Source: a virus. From it: 52,747 nt of DNA. How positions within the stretch are numbered: position 1 is the stretch's first letter; every line of letters starts with the position of its first letter. This document shows, piece after piece, positions 15,906 to 23,349 of this stretch. Made by a program: the position numbers and the translations under genes. The notes under the pieces are model-generated. The model saw only the letters and a list, made by a program, of their open reading frames with translations, ran no database searches and was not told the DNA's origin. The stretch lies in the IMG/VR virus record IMGVR_UViG_3300025886_000034, positions 1-52,747 of that record, one strand, 5' to 3'.

Positions 15906-16369
15906 ACCAATCCTGCTTCTTCCAATGTCATTTTCACAACACCTTCTTCAATTAACTTGCGACGATTGTTCATGTGAGATACTTGCGTATCTTCTTTGGA
16001 TCCGCCGTAGTAAGGAACACAATGACCTTCTTCTGACATTACCGAAGTAACTGGTCTCCAAGCATCAAGGGTCGAATCATACACCATAAAGTCGCCAAGG
16101 ATACGTCCGAACTTACCTTTCATATCTTCACCGTCGCGAGCAATCTTAGTTTGCAGTACTGGGTTTGGTCCAAGCAGTTCCTTCAATCGCTTGCTTGCGG
16201 CTTTGCCGAAAACTTTCTCTACCTTGTCACGGGTTCGAGATTCTGGAGTATCGATACCCATGATGCGCACTCGTTCTTTCTTTAACCAAACGCCGAAGCC
16301 AAGATCGATATCCACATCAACGGTGTCACCGTCAACTACTTTAATTAATTTTGTTTTATACTCGTACAT
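15902..16369 (-). CDS. Staphylococcal nuclease-like (SNase) nuclease
   Basis: 155 residues. The OB-fold nuclease signature is complete: VDGDTVDVDIDLG (11-23), RVRIMGIDTPES with Arg35, Asp40 and Glu43, and FGRIL with Arg89, corresponding to the catalytic Arg/Glu/Arg set of micrococcal nuclease. There is no signal peptide, so it probably acts in the cytoplasm, for example in host DNA or RNA breakdown. Position among replication genes suggests early expression. The C-terminal helix (NRRKLIEEGVVKMTLEEAGL) is a small extension. Confidence 0.9.
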   Translation of the reverse strand: MYEYKTKLIKVVDGDTVDVDIDLGFGVWLKKERVRIMGIDTPESRTRDKVEKVFGKAASKRLKELLGPNPVLQTKIARDGEDMKGKFGRILGDFMVYDSTLDAWRPVTSVMSEEGHCVPYYGGSKEDTQVSHMNNRRKLIEEGVVKMTLEEAGLV

Positions 16370-16381
16370 AATATATCCTTG

Positions 16382-16849
16382 TTAACCGCTAAGGGAAACG
16401 CCCTTAATTCTTGGAGAATAACCAGACACACTGTCCCACTCTTCGGGAGTGGCATCATTCAGTCTGGAGTGATGACCTGGCGCCATCTTTGGGTCATATT
16501 CTGGGTAGTCGTTTTCCGTAAGAAATGACGGAGAGACTCTGGAGTCATCAAGATTTGAGATATTTTCTTCATCGTGAATATATAGTTGAATCAAAGCATA
16601 GTGCAAAACTTTCATCAAATCTTTTCGATGATCTTCGGGGCTTCCCTTCTTACCATATCTTTGTGCATATTTTAGCACATTACCAACGCAAAATCCAGTA
16701 CCATGCCCACCATCAATAACAAACTCCGTTGCCTGAAACTTGTCCTTCGAATAATGACTGTCGTATGTCGAATTTACATAGTCTCTAAACTGATCAAGCA
16801 AATCACCCTCATTGAATTTATACTGAGGTGTAATCAAACATTTTTTCAT
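16382..16849 (-). CDS. DUF3310-like (SaV-type) small protein
   Basis: 155 residues from the ATG at 16849, chosen for AGGAG upstream. The core, FCVGNVLKYAQRYGKKGSPE followed by DHRKDLMKVLHYAL, is the short helical signature of the DUF3310/SaV family found in many phages; its biochemical role is not established to my knowledge. The C terminus is disordered with HHSRLNDATPEEWDSVSGYS. It lies between the endolysin and nuclease genes. Confidence 0.75.
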   Translation of the reverse strand: MKKCLITPQYKFNEGDLLDQFRDYVNSTYDSHYSKDKFQATEFVIDGGHGTGFCVGNVLKYAQRYGKKGSPEDHRKDLMKVLHYALIQLYIHDEENISNLDDSRVSPSFLTENDYPEYDPKMAPGHHSRLNDATPEEWDSVSGYSPRIKGVSLSG

Positions 16850-16860
16850 AACATATTCTC

Positions 16861-17484
16861 CTATTGCCACCGGTAAAATTTATGTTGCCCTATTCGACCG
16901 ACAACTTGCATTCCCCTATCATCGATCCAGTTTGGCGTAACATATGTTGCATGGTAGTGCGTAGCACCTTCCGTAATTCCCCTGTACTTATCCTGAGTTA
17001 AAGATACTTCAGCAACAGCAAAAGCTTCTTCCCAAGAACCAGCATCGTAAGGCTCATCGGACAATCCATCACAAAACCAACTGAACTGACACATATTTTT
17101 TACTGGAACCACGTCACCTTTCCAGTTAGTTCTTAATTTCGACTGCTCAACAACTTCACATACTGTGTTCGGATACCTATTACTTTCTACTCTATTTAGA
17201 ACGACATCTGCCACAGCAATTTTTCCTGCAAAGTTATCAGATCTAGCCTCATGGTAAATATTTAATGCCATACACTCTACTGCACGAGGGTCAAGCGCGA
17301 CAGACTCAGTTGTATTTGTTTCATCTACACTTTCCTGCGGCAAATTCTCCTCAATTACAACACTTTCTTGCGGCAAATTCTCCTCAATTACAACACTTTC
17401 TTGCGGTGCATCCACAAGTGTCATAAAAGTGTACGTAGTAAATATGCATATCAAAACCCACATCAACAAAAAATATTTCATCAT
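16861..17484 (-). CDS. SleB-like cell wall hydrolase (endolysin candidate)
   Basis: 207 residues. The N terminus is a signal or signal-anchor helix (YFLLMWVLICIFTTYTFM, 4-21). Residues 27-62 are a low-complexity linker with an 11-residue unit, VVIEENLPQES, in tandem. The catalytic domain (about 65-207) is of the Hydrolase_2/SleB type: MALNIYHEARSD with Glu79 as the likely catalytic acid, VVLNRVESNRYPNTVCEVV, and the CQFSWFCDG segment. It would cut peptidoglycan; the anchor suggests export by the host Sec system. Spanin genes lie 2-3 kb downstream. No T4-type lysozyme is seen here. Confidence 0.88.
   Translation of the reverse strand: MMKYFLLMWVLICIFTTYTFMTLVDAPQESVVIEENLPQESVVIEENLPQESVDETNTTESVALDPRAVECMALNIYHEARSDNFAGKIAVADVVLNRVESNRYPNTVCEVVEQSKLRTNWKGDVVPVKNMCQFSWFCDGLSDEPYDAGSWEEAFAVAEVSLTQDKYRGITEGATHYHATYVTPNWIDDRGMQVVGRIGQHKFYRWQ
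17338..17403. repeat. 33-bp tandem repeat in the endolysin linker
   Basis: Two perfect consecutive 33-base copies (17338-17370 and 17371-17403). The length is a multiple of three, so it adds 11 residues to the periplasmic linker without breaking the frame, unlike the 26-base duplication in gp45. Confidence 0.9.
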
Positions 17485-17699
17485 TTGAAAGCATCTTTTG
17501 CGTTATGTTTACCGCCCCACTTATCAATAAAAACTATCGATGAGGTGTCATCATCAAACTCAACTCCGTGGAAACCCAAAGCTTCAGTTACCCTAGCATA
17601 AGTGCGAATTATTCCGTAGGAAATTCCATTCCGTTTTCCCCAAAAATAAGCACACATCATACAAAACATAGTCAAAATAGTATAGTATACAGGATCCAT
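17481..17699 (-). CDS. Small single-span membrane protein
   Basis: 72 residues. MDPVYYTILTMFCMMCAYFWGK gives one N-terminal span, followed by a soluble 50-residue part with IVFIDKWGGKHNAKDAF. It overlaps the endolysin start by 4 bases, so it could be a lysis helper (holin or anti-holin), but one span and a soluble tail do not decide this. It lies 12 bases downstream of gp44. Confidence 0.65.
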   Translation of the reverse strand: MDPVYYTILTMFCMMCAYFWGKRNGISYGIIRTYARVTEALGFHGVEFDDDTSSIVFIDKWGGKHNAKDAFK

Positions 17700-17711
17700 A
17701 AACCCCCCCTT

Positions 17712-18650
17712 TTACTTGAATTGACAGTCTGCCATCACTTCTGTTAAGAATGATACGATATTTATCTCTTGGTCAGAGACGAATGCAGACTGATACTGGT
17801 ATCTTCCGAGATGAATTATCATCTGCGGTATAGAGTTTTCCTGTAAGATAGCAGTCATACTATCGAATACTTTACGATAGAATGGGGTAACATCACCCTC
17901 CAAGTTTTCACCAACCCACTTCCTCATCGCAGTAAAGTTCTTTTCCCTTAGATGAACAACAAGTTCGTCGATATCGGTGTCCAACGATTTTGTCAATATT
18001 CCCGTATCAATTTTACCCAAGGAAGCATATCTCTGAAGTTCGTTCAGGATGCGCCTCCAGTCTGGATTGTGCTTTTTAATGAGCTTTACAAGAACCACAT
18101 CTTCATACTCAATGTTTTCTTCGTCGAGAATGAATTTAGTTCTCTCAAAAAACTTGCTCGACAATTTATTGATCTCTGCATTAGATACGTTGAAATCTAC
18201 AAGAGAACACCGACTGTGCAAAGGCTCAATAATTTTGTTTGGGAAGTTGCAAGTGAGAATAAATCCACAATTAGCAGAAAACTCTTCGATGAAGTTTCGA
18301 AGTGCTGGCTGGGTAGATTGGGGGTTCAGATAATCTGCTTCATCAAGAATGACATATTTACGCCCACCTTTCATAGAAATGGTAGACGCAAAGTTATGAA
18401 TTTCATTACGAAGCGTATCAATATTCCTATCCATCGAACCATTAATCGTCATGTAAGAACACCCCAATTCCTCAAGCATAGCTTTTGCAATCGTTGTCTT
18501 ACCAATACCAGCACGACCTGATAGTATCAGATTTGGAATAACTTTTTTGCCGACGAACTCCTCGAAGGTTTTTTTAAGACCTTGAGGAAGTATCGTATCA
18601 CCGACAGTTTTGGGGCGGTACTTTTCCACCCACAATACATTTTCTAACAT
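17712..18650 (-). CDS. 44: Clamp loader ATPase, gp44 type
   Basis: 312 residues from the ATG at 18650 (T4: 319); the protein then starts MLENVLWVEKYRPKTVGD, the usual gp44/RFC start. Walker A is at 45-52 (GRAGIGKT), Walker B YVILDEADYL, and the SRC motif is HSRCSLVDF. With gp62 it opens and loads the gp45 clamp on primer junctions. A promoter with TTGACA and TAAACT ends about 28 bases upstream. The upstream clamp gene is frameshifted in this sequence. Confidence 0.96.
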   Translation of the reverse strand: MLENVLWVEKYRPKTVGDTILPQGLKKTFEEFVGKKVIPNLILSGRAGIGKTTIAKAMLEELGCSYMTINGSMDRNIDTLRNEIHNFASTISMKGGRKYVILDEADYLNPQSTQPALRNFIEEFSANCGFILTCNFPNKIIEPLHSRCSLVDFNVSNAEINKLSSKFFERTKFILDEENIEYEDVVLVKLIKKHNPDWRRILNELQRYASLGKIDTGILTKSLDTDIDELVVHLREKNFTAMRKWVGENLEGDVTPFYRKVFDSMTAILQENSIPQMIIHLGRYQYQSAFVSDQEINIVSFLTEVMADCQFK

Positions 18651-18677
18651 AGAACACCCCACACATAACAAAGTAAT

Positions 18678-18706
18678 AGTTTAGCATAAATTGGCAACTG
18701 TGTCAA
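18678..18706 (-). promoter_or_regulatory. Sigma-70-like promoter of gp44
   Basis: The minus strand has TTGACA (18701-18706), a 17-base spacer and TAAACT (18678-18683), between the original end of the clamp gene and the gp44 start. Confidence 0.7.
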
Positions 18707-18753
18707 TACATATACTAATATCAAGAAACACAAAAACAGCTTAAAATTGGGGG

Positions 18754-18884
18754 TCATTCGACGAATGAAGATCCAGACTCCGTAGCAATCCAATAATCAA
18801 GATTTCCAGCAACTCGTGAGAAATGCGAGATTCCATCAGTAGAAATTGACACATCATAATCTGCATTTACAATCTTCAGATTTT
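18754..18884 (-). pseudogene. 45: Displaced C-terminal coding segment of the sliding clamp
   Basis: If one copy of the 26-base duplication is removed, the clamp frame continues from NLKIVNAD into YDVSISTDGISHFSRVAGNL and DYWIATESGSSFVE, ending at TGA (18754-18756). This matches the end region of T4 gp45 in position and length. In the given sequence this piece is out of frame and has no start of its own. Confidence 0.85.
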
Positions 18885-18910
18885 ATCTGCATTTACAATC
18901 TTCAGATTTT
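18859..18910. repeat. 26-bp perfect tandem duplication inside gp45
   Basis: Two identical consecutive 26-base units (18859-18884 and 18885-18910). As 26 is not a multiple of three, it shifts the clamp reading frame and produces a stop 10 codons after the second unit begins. Confidence 0.97.
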
Positions 18911-19448
18911 CATAGTTAAAAATAGTTTGAAACTCCAACGAAGTTTCACCGACATCAATAGAAAAAACATCACTGTCGGCATTTTTCACATCGATTGCGG
19001 CAATGGAAATATTTTTGCGATCACCTCTAACTACAATGTTAGGCAGTCCCATCACACCAGCCATTTTCACAATCTTAGTAAAGTTGTCAGAATTCAGACG
19101 GAAGTGGATTTTGGCATTCGATAACTCGATGTCATCTTGGGGCGGAGACACAACCAAAACTTCATCGGACAATCCATAGCGAACCTTAGATTTATCATCA
19201 GAAATTACCAAAGAAGAACCGCCATCAACACCAATATCAGGATTATCCATAGATGACAGCACAGACAAAAATCTGTTCAAATCATAAATCGTGAAATTAT
19301 TGTCGAAAGAATCATCAACAGTGGCTCGTGCCAAAATATTTTCTTGCTTGGAAATTGTTCTAATAACATTACCTTGCTTAAACACTAAGCTAGGATTGAT
19401 AATAGAAAAATTTCTAAGAACATTCAATGTATCTTCACTAAGTTTCAT
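18876..19448 (-). CDS. 45: Sliding clamp gp45, truncated by frameshift
   Basis: As written, the frame gives 190 residues from the ATG at 19448 (MKLSEDTLNVLRNF, matching the T4 start; an ATG 15 bases upstream is the alternative). T4 gp45 has 228. It is the processivity ring for gp43 and, with gp55 and gp33, the mobile activator of late transcription. The normal fold is visible through FNYENLKIVNAD, then the frame reads K-I-stop because of a 26-base tandem duplication; without it the product would be 222 residues with a normal end. Losing the last strands of the second domain should abolish ring function, so either the duplication is a sequence or assembly error or this genome copy is defective. 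A strong promoter lies just upstream. Confidence 0.9.
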   Translation of the reverse strand: MKLSEDTLNVLRNFSIINPSLVFKQGNVIRTISKQENILARATVDDSFDNNFTIYDLNRFLSVLSSMDNPDIGVDGGSSLVISDDKSKVRYGLSDEVLVVSPPQDDIELSNAKIHFRLNSDNFTKIVKMAGVMGLPNIVVRGDRKNISIAAIDVKNADSDVFSIDVGETSLEFQTIFNYENLKIVNADKI

Positions 19449-19474
19449 ATTCACCTCTGGCATAAATTTACCTC

Positions 19475-19503
19475 ATTATATAGCATAATATTTAAAAAGT
19501 CAA
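19475..19503 (-). promoter_or_regulatory. Sigma-70 promoter of gp45
   Basis: The minus strand has TTGACT (19498-19503), a 17-base spacer and a perfect TATAAT (19475-19480). The predicted start near 19468 favours the gp45 ATG at 19448 over the one at 19463. Confidence 0.8.
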
Positions 19504-19504
19504 C

Positions 19505-19528
19505 AAAAAAGGGCGAATATCTTCGCCC
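19505..19528 (-). terminator. Rho-independent terminator upstream of gp45
   Basis: The minus strand has GGGCGAA and TTCGCCC arms around a 4-base loop, followed by six T. It ends the deaminase/methyltransferase unit, just before the gp45 promoter. Confidence 0.85.
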
Positions 19529-19535
19529 ATTAATG

Positions 19536-19793
19536 TTATTGCGCTGCAGTAGCAGGATCAGCCGCAACTTCAGTAGTAGGCTCATCAGAACCAGATTCTG
19601 CTTCAGCTTCTTGTGCTTCTCGCACCGAAGTCACAATCTGATTTGAAAACGCATCTTTAGCAACATTCAACTGATCAAGTTGGAATTGCAAGTTTTGCAT
19701 TTTTCCCTGAATATCCTGCACTTGAGCCACCAAATACTTTTGGGTATCGGTTAGTTGCTCTTCAGTGTATTCTGTACCATCAATAGTAATCAT
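19536..19793 (-). CDS. Small DUF6447-like protein
   Basis: 85 residues from the ATG at 19793, preceded by AAGGAG. It begins MITIDGTEYTEEQLTDTQKY, continues as a helix of coiled-coil type, and ends in an Ala/Glu-rich disordered tail. The start is of the kind found in small phage proteins with a YTIDGKEY-like opening; no function is known to me. It lies between the methyltransferase gene and a terminator, so it is the last gene of its unit. Confidence 0.65.
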   Translation of the reverse strand: MITIDGTEYTEEQLTDTQKYLVAQVQDIQGKMQNLQFQLDQLNVAKDAFSNQIVTSVREAQEAEAESGSDEPTTEVAADPATAAQ

Positions 19794-19803
19794 ACTAAAC
19801 TCC

Positions 19804-21384
19804 TTAAGGTTTGTAGTAAACAAATACGGGTTCATATTTAGTAATATTCCCGTTTATTTTGCAACTATTTTTCATAGTTGCTTCGCCAGTTTCGGAATCT
19901 ATTCGATTCGCGCCTGGCATTCTAGCAAGAGCCATTTTAAGAACACCTTTATAGGTCATTCCTAAACCCTCCAGAATTTCTCTGCTATCGTTTTCTAACG
20001 GTAGCATATTTTTTCCGAGTTTTATATCTGCAATATTCCACAGCAAATACCTATCGTTACGCAAATACTCAACCGCAGTTTTTAGTGTTTGTTTTAAAAA
20101 TCCGTCACGCCATACTTCATATGTATCAAACTTCTTGTAGGACTGCTCATCATCTTCAGAGTACGCTTCCTTTGAAAAGTAAGGAGGCGAAGTAAATACC
20201 ATATCCAACTCACCCTTATGTTTCTGGAAGTCTGGATTTTCACCAATAACTTCTGAACCCAACTGATAGATTTCGTGTGTATGAGACTTCTTAAACAAGA
20301 CAGCTTCGTTCTTAGTCTCATTATAGAATCTAGCAACATCATGGTATTTAGTACTCAAACTTCCGTCAGGCAAAGTAATCGTATGGTCTTTATTTGGATC
20401 GGTTCCAATATAGTGTATCTTGTGAGGAGACCTAACTGACATAGCTCCTAACAATCTCCCACCCCACCCAGCAGACGGGTCATAAATCTTAATCGTATCT
20501 TGATTCTCAATGTGCTTTGTGTACTTTTCATACAAATACTTTGCCGTCATAGGTGGAAAGTTTACCGCATACTGACACCAAGAAACTCGGAACGCTCGGT
20601 ATCCGGCAGGGAAAAGTTTCTGCCCCTTCTCATAAAAACGAATCGTATATATGAATCCTTCTTTGTCTTCATAATCAATGTTGGTTTTGCACGACTCGGG
20701 TATATTATACTCTAAAAGTTGCTCCTTTGTCAATAGTAAAAACTCAACTTTATTAATCTTTTCGTTATACCCAGAGTAGTCAATACCTTTCTTGTGTTCG
20801 ATCCAGTAATCGTGTGTGCCGTACTGTCGGGCTTTACTTTCAAACCATTCAACAAAACTCTTGACATCGGTTAGTGTGTGCCTCACACTACCCACCACGA
20901 TTTCCTCACCAACCATCATAGTACGAGAATGCTGATAGAACGAATCTCGCTTGAAATGTCGGCGCGCATACTTTATTGTTTTTTCTAACAACTCATCCTT
21001 GGCAAAGTGATCGTAGATTGATAACCCCACATCTTTTTCACTATAGTTTATTCGCGTCTTCATCATGGTAGGAAACCATTGGTTCACGGCATTACCTAAC
21101 CCAGAATGATTTCTAATGATATCAGACTCACCAGTAAGTTCGTCAATAGTCTCGAACTCGTGTACAGGATATCCAGCCATTTTCTTAAACTGTTTTTTGA
21201 TGTCCTCCTCATCTTTACCAACTCTAGGAGGATTGCCATAGTCATCCCAAATTTGAGCAACGGTTTTTCGCAACTCAATAAACCAATCACGAAATTCTTG
21301 ATCAGACATCCACAGAATTTCGTCAAAAGTTTTGTTCACCTTATGATCGATTAAGTGGTTGTTCTTTTCGTAAAAATATTTCAT
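19804..21384 (-). CDS. TSPPY-type SAM-dependent methyltransferase (DNA amino-methyltransferase family)
   Basis: 526 residues. Motif I is DPSAGWGGR (302-310) and motif IV TSPPYF (398-403), the order and form of amino-methyltransferases acting on cytosine N4 or adenine N6. The first 270 residues have no motif I know and may hold target recognition or another activity; MVGEEIVVGSVRHTLTD is a conserved-looking part. The C terminus (GNITKYEPVFVYYK) resembles the end of DNA methylases. It overlaps the dCMP deaminase end by 4 bases and shares a transcription unit with it. DNA methylation against host restriction is the simplest role; involvement in building another base modification is possible. Confidence 0.8.
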   Translation of the reverse strand: MKYFYEKNNHLIDHKVNKTFDEILWMSDQEFRDWFIELRKTVAQIWDDYGNPPRVGKDEEDIKKQFKKMAGYPVHEFETIDELTGESDIIRNHSGLGNAVNQWFPTMMKTRINYSEKDVGLSIYDHFAKDELLEKTIKYARRHFKRDSFYQHSRTMMVGEEIVVGSVRHTLTDVKSFVEWFESKARQYGTHDYWIEHKKGIDYSGYNEKINKVEFLLLTKEQLLEYNIPESCKTNIDYEDKEGFIYTIRFYEKGQKLFPAGYRAFRVSWCQYAVNFPPMTAKYLYEKYTKHIENQDTIKIYDPSAGWGGRLLGAMSVRSPHKIHYIGTDPNKDHTITLPDGSLSTKYHDVARFYNETKNEAVLFKKSHTHEIYQLGSEVIGENPDFQKHKGELDMVFTSPPYFSKEAYSEDDEQSYKKFDTYEVWRDGFLKQTLKTAVEYLRNDRYLLWNIADIKLGKNMLPLENDSREILEGLGMTYKGVLKMALARMPGANRIDSETGEATMKNSCKINGNITKYEPVFVYYKP

Positions 21385-21857
21385 AAAACCTGTTCCAACT
21401 CTGTCCCACAGTTGTGTAAGAAATGCTTACCAGAACCCTTATTTGCATTATACTCTTCATCATAATATACTTTTCGAATCCCACTCTGATGAATCAACTT
21501 GGCACATTCGATGCAGGGTATATGAGTCGTGAATAATATAGCATCCTTGCACGACTCAGAACTCTGCGCAACTTTAGCAATAGCATTAGCCTCTGCGTGA
21601 AGCACTTCTGGTTTGGAAACATATGTCACATAAGTGTCGTGATCCTCTTCGGGGATGTCATTTATGCTGCCCGCCCAGCTGGGCAGAACTTGCAACTCAC
21701 AGTCATTATCCCAACCGGAAGGCATACCATTATACCCAATGCTGATAATCCTATCATCCTTAACAATGATAGCACCAACTTTAGCTCTCTTGGCGTAGCT
21801 CATCTCAGCGAAAGTTTTTGCAACTTTCATATACGCAACAATAAATTTATTCTTCAT
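21381..21857 (-). CDS. cd: dCMP deaminase
   Basis: 158 residues from the ATG at 21857 (MKNKFIVAYMKVAKTFAEMS), inside the end of the preceding gene. It converts dCMP to dUMP to feed dTMP synthesis. The zinc site is complete: HAEANAIAK (His87, Glu89) and PCIECAKLI (Cys115, Cys118); the substrate loop GYNGMPSGWDNDCE is typical of the dCMP form. T4 gp cd has 193 residues. It is followed at once by the methyltransferase gene, and the thymidylate synthase partner is not in this window. Confidence 0.93.
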   Translation of the reverse strand: MKNKFIVAYMKVAKTFAEMSYAKRAKVGAIIVKDDRIISIGYNGMPSGWDNDCELQVLPSWAGSINDIPEEDHDTYVTYVSKPEVLHAEANAIAKVAQSSESCKDAILFTTHIPCIECAKLIHQSGIRKVYYDEEYNANKGSGKHFLHNCGTELEQVL

Positions 21858-22506
21858 AGTATTCCAAAGCTTCTTTAACGAACTCACTATCAGGACCATA
21901 GTTGGATCGATTATCGTGCCATTCCATATTCATAGCCCCGACTTTGGCATAGTAACCTTTACCCACAGTATCACAAAAATCTAGGTCCGGTTCCACATGC
22001 TTACCATCATAGTAGTACTCATCAATGATCTCAGCCAGATCCGTTTCGACAGTACCGATACACAACTTAGCAGGGTCAAAGTCACCTTCAGTCTCAATAT
22101 AAACCTCACCAAACCCACCCTTCTCCTCACTAAAGAAATGAAGCACCGGTTGCAGTTCTGGTGTGATTGGTGCAGGTGCACCTTCTGGGCGTGCAGCATG
22201 AGCACTGATATCATACAAATATGCTTCACGGGCATACAGACCATTGTATCTAAATCGCCCTACTTCGGCAATCTCCTCGTCTTCAGAATTTACTTCGAAA
22301 ACATCATATTCATTATCAGCAAAAGGTCCGCTAATATGTTCGATATCATCAATGTCATGCCATGCTAAATCAGAATCCCAGCCATCAAAATTCTCGATAA
22401 TAACATCTTCATCTGCATACTTTAAATTATCAAAAAGTTCTTGAGAAATCCTACCAATAGTAAGTTCACCACCATACCGCCCAGTATAAATCTTAAATCT
22501 TCGCAT
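21847..22506 (-). CDS. Strongly acidic protein of unknown function
   Basis: 219 residues from the ATG at 22506, chosen because GGAG lies 10 bases upstream. It is rich in Asp, Glu and Tyr throughout (DVIIENFDGWDSDLAWHDID; EIIDEYYYDGKHVEPDLDF). No catalytic motif is seen. Proteins with such charge can mimic DNA, as some phage anti-restriction proteins do, but nothing in the sequence proves this. It is the first gene of the unit with the deaminase and methyltransferase, with its own promoter. Confidence 0.7.
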   Translation of the reverse strand: MRRFKIYTGRYGGELTIGRISQELFDNLKYADEDVIIENFDGWDSDLAWHDIDDIEHISGPFADNEYDVFEVNSEDEEIAEVGRFRYNGLYAREAYLYDISAHAARPEGAPAPITPELQPVLHFFSEEKGGFGEVYIETEGDFDPAKLCIGTVETDLAEIIDEYYYDGKHVEPDLDFCDTVGKGYYAKVGAMNMEWHDNRSNYGPDSEFVKEALEYYEE

Positions 22507-22530
22507 AATATAATCTCCAGTTGAATGCAT

Positions 22531-22559
22531 ATTATAACACAGTTTTTCCTAAAAAGCAA
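22531..22559 (-). promoter_or_regulatory. Sigma-70 promoter of the deaminase/methyltransferase unit
   Basis: The minus strand has TTGCTT (22554-22559), a 17-base spacer and TATAAT (22531-22536). The -35 lies in the last codons of the PLP enzyme gene. The element resembles the uvsX promoter, including GTGT before the -10. Confidence 0.75.
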
Positions 22560-23349
22560 CATTCCAATACAAAATATTTTGTGGTTTATCGTGAGTCTCG
22601 TAATAATCCATCATAGGCTTCCAACCTTTAGCATCGTAGGTAGGAGCTGAAGGAAACGGGGGCATCTCCTTTTCCTTGACAGGACGATCAAATTTATAAG
22701 GGGAAATGTGGTGGATTGCTCTACCTATTTCATTCTCCTTCATTGTATGCCCAACTTGAACAACATGGATTTCTGCATCAGGAAACGCCAACTGCAATCC
22801 CCTGCTAAGAGTACCGGACGATCCTACAGACCACACCGCGTCTGGTTTGATAGGTAAATCCTGAGCGACTTTTATGATGGAAGCCAGAACAGTTTCGTGT
22901 TCCAATCCAAGGGGTAGAACTCGGCGTGTAGATGGAGACTTTTCTACATACTTACGCGCATGGGATTGTGTAACATTGAGCATTCCCATCTTAACCCAGT
23001 GATATTCAGCACCGAGTTCTATCCCCCGCTTCTGGTAGTTGTGGAGTTTGTCCATACTCCTCTCTGCCATAAACAAAACTGCTTTCTTACCATACTTAGA
23101 ACATACTACAGGCAAACTTATCTGTGCATATCCAGTTGCGGGGCAAGACCCAAACACCCACTCTTCCACATCTCTGTTTTCTTCTGCGTGACCAACAAAA
23201 TAATCAATAAATCTAATCTTACTACCATAGTTTAGTAAGTCATCACGCACTACAGATACGCCATCATATTCCTCTATCACAGGCGCGGGGTTTGGATCTT
23301 GCCAACCAGCAAGCAACTTTAAATAATCATCAACCAATAAGTTTTCCAT
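22549..23349 (-). CDS. Fold-type II PLP-dependent enzyme (ACC deaminase / D-cysteine desulfhydrase-like)
   Basis: 266 residues. The opening VVRDDLLNYGSKIRFIDYFV (33-52) matches the family pattern KREDL..GGNKxRKLEY, with Lys44 as the PLP-binding residue. FGSCPATGYAQIS is the substrate/phosphate loop, and WSVGSSGTLSRGLQLAFPDA the Gly-rich PLP phosphate loop. The family carries out deamination, lyase and replacement reactions on amino acids. At 266 residues it is shorter than ACC deaminase (about 330), lacking part of the C-terminal region. It overlaps the oxygenase gene by 20 bases, in the operon started at gp47. Substrate unknown; nitrogen or sulfur metabolism, or provision of a group for DNA modification, are options. 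Confidence 0.8.
   Translation of the reverse strand: MENLLVDDYLKLLAGWQDPNPAPVIEEYDGVSVVRDDLLNYGSKIRFIDYFVGHAEENRDVEEWVFGSCPATGYAQISLPVVCSKYGKKAVLFMAERSMDKLHNYQKRGIELGAEYHWVKMGMLNVTQSHARKYVEKSPSTRRVLPLGLEHETVLASIIKVAQDLPIKPDAVWSVGSSGTLSRGLQLAFPDAEIHVVQVGHTMKENEIGRAIHHISPYKFDRPVKEKEMPPFPSAPTYDAKGWKPMMDYYETHDKPQNILYWNVAF

Noticed and set aside
17952-18521. 189-residue open frame on the plus strand
   Set aside because: It lies wholly opposite the clamp loader gp44, has no recognisable product and no upstream ribosome site of note; it is a shadow frame.
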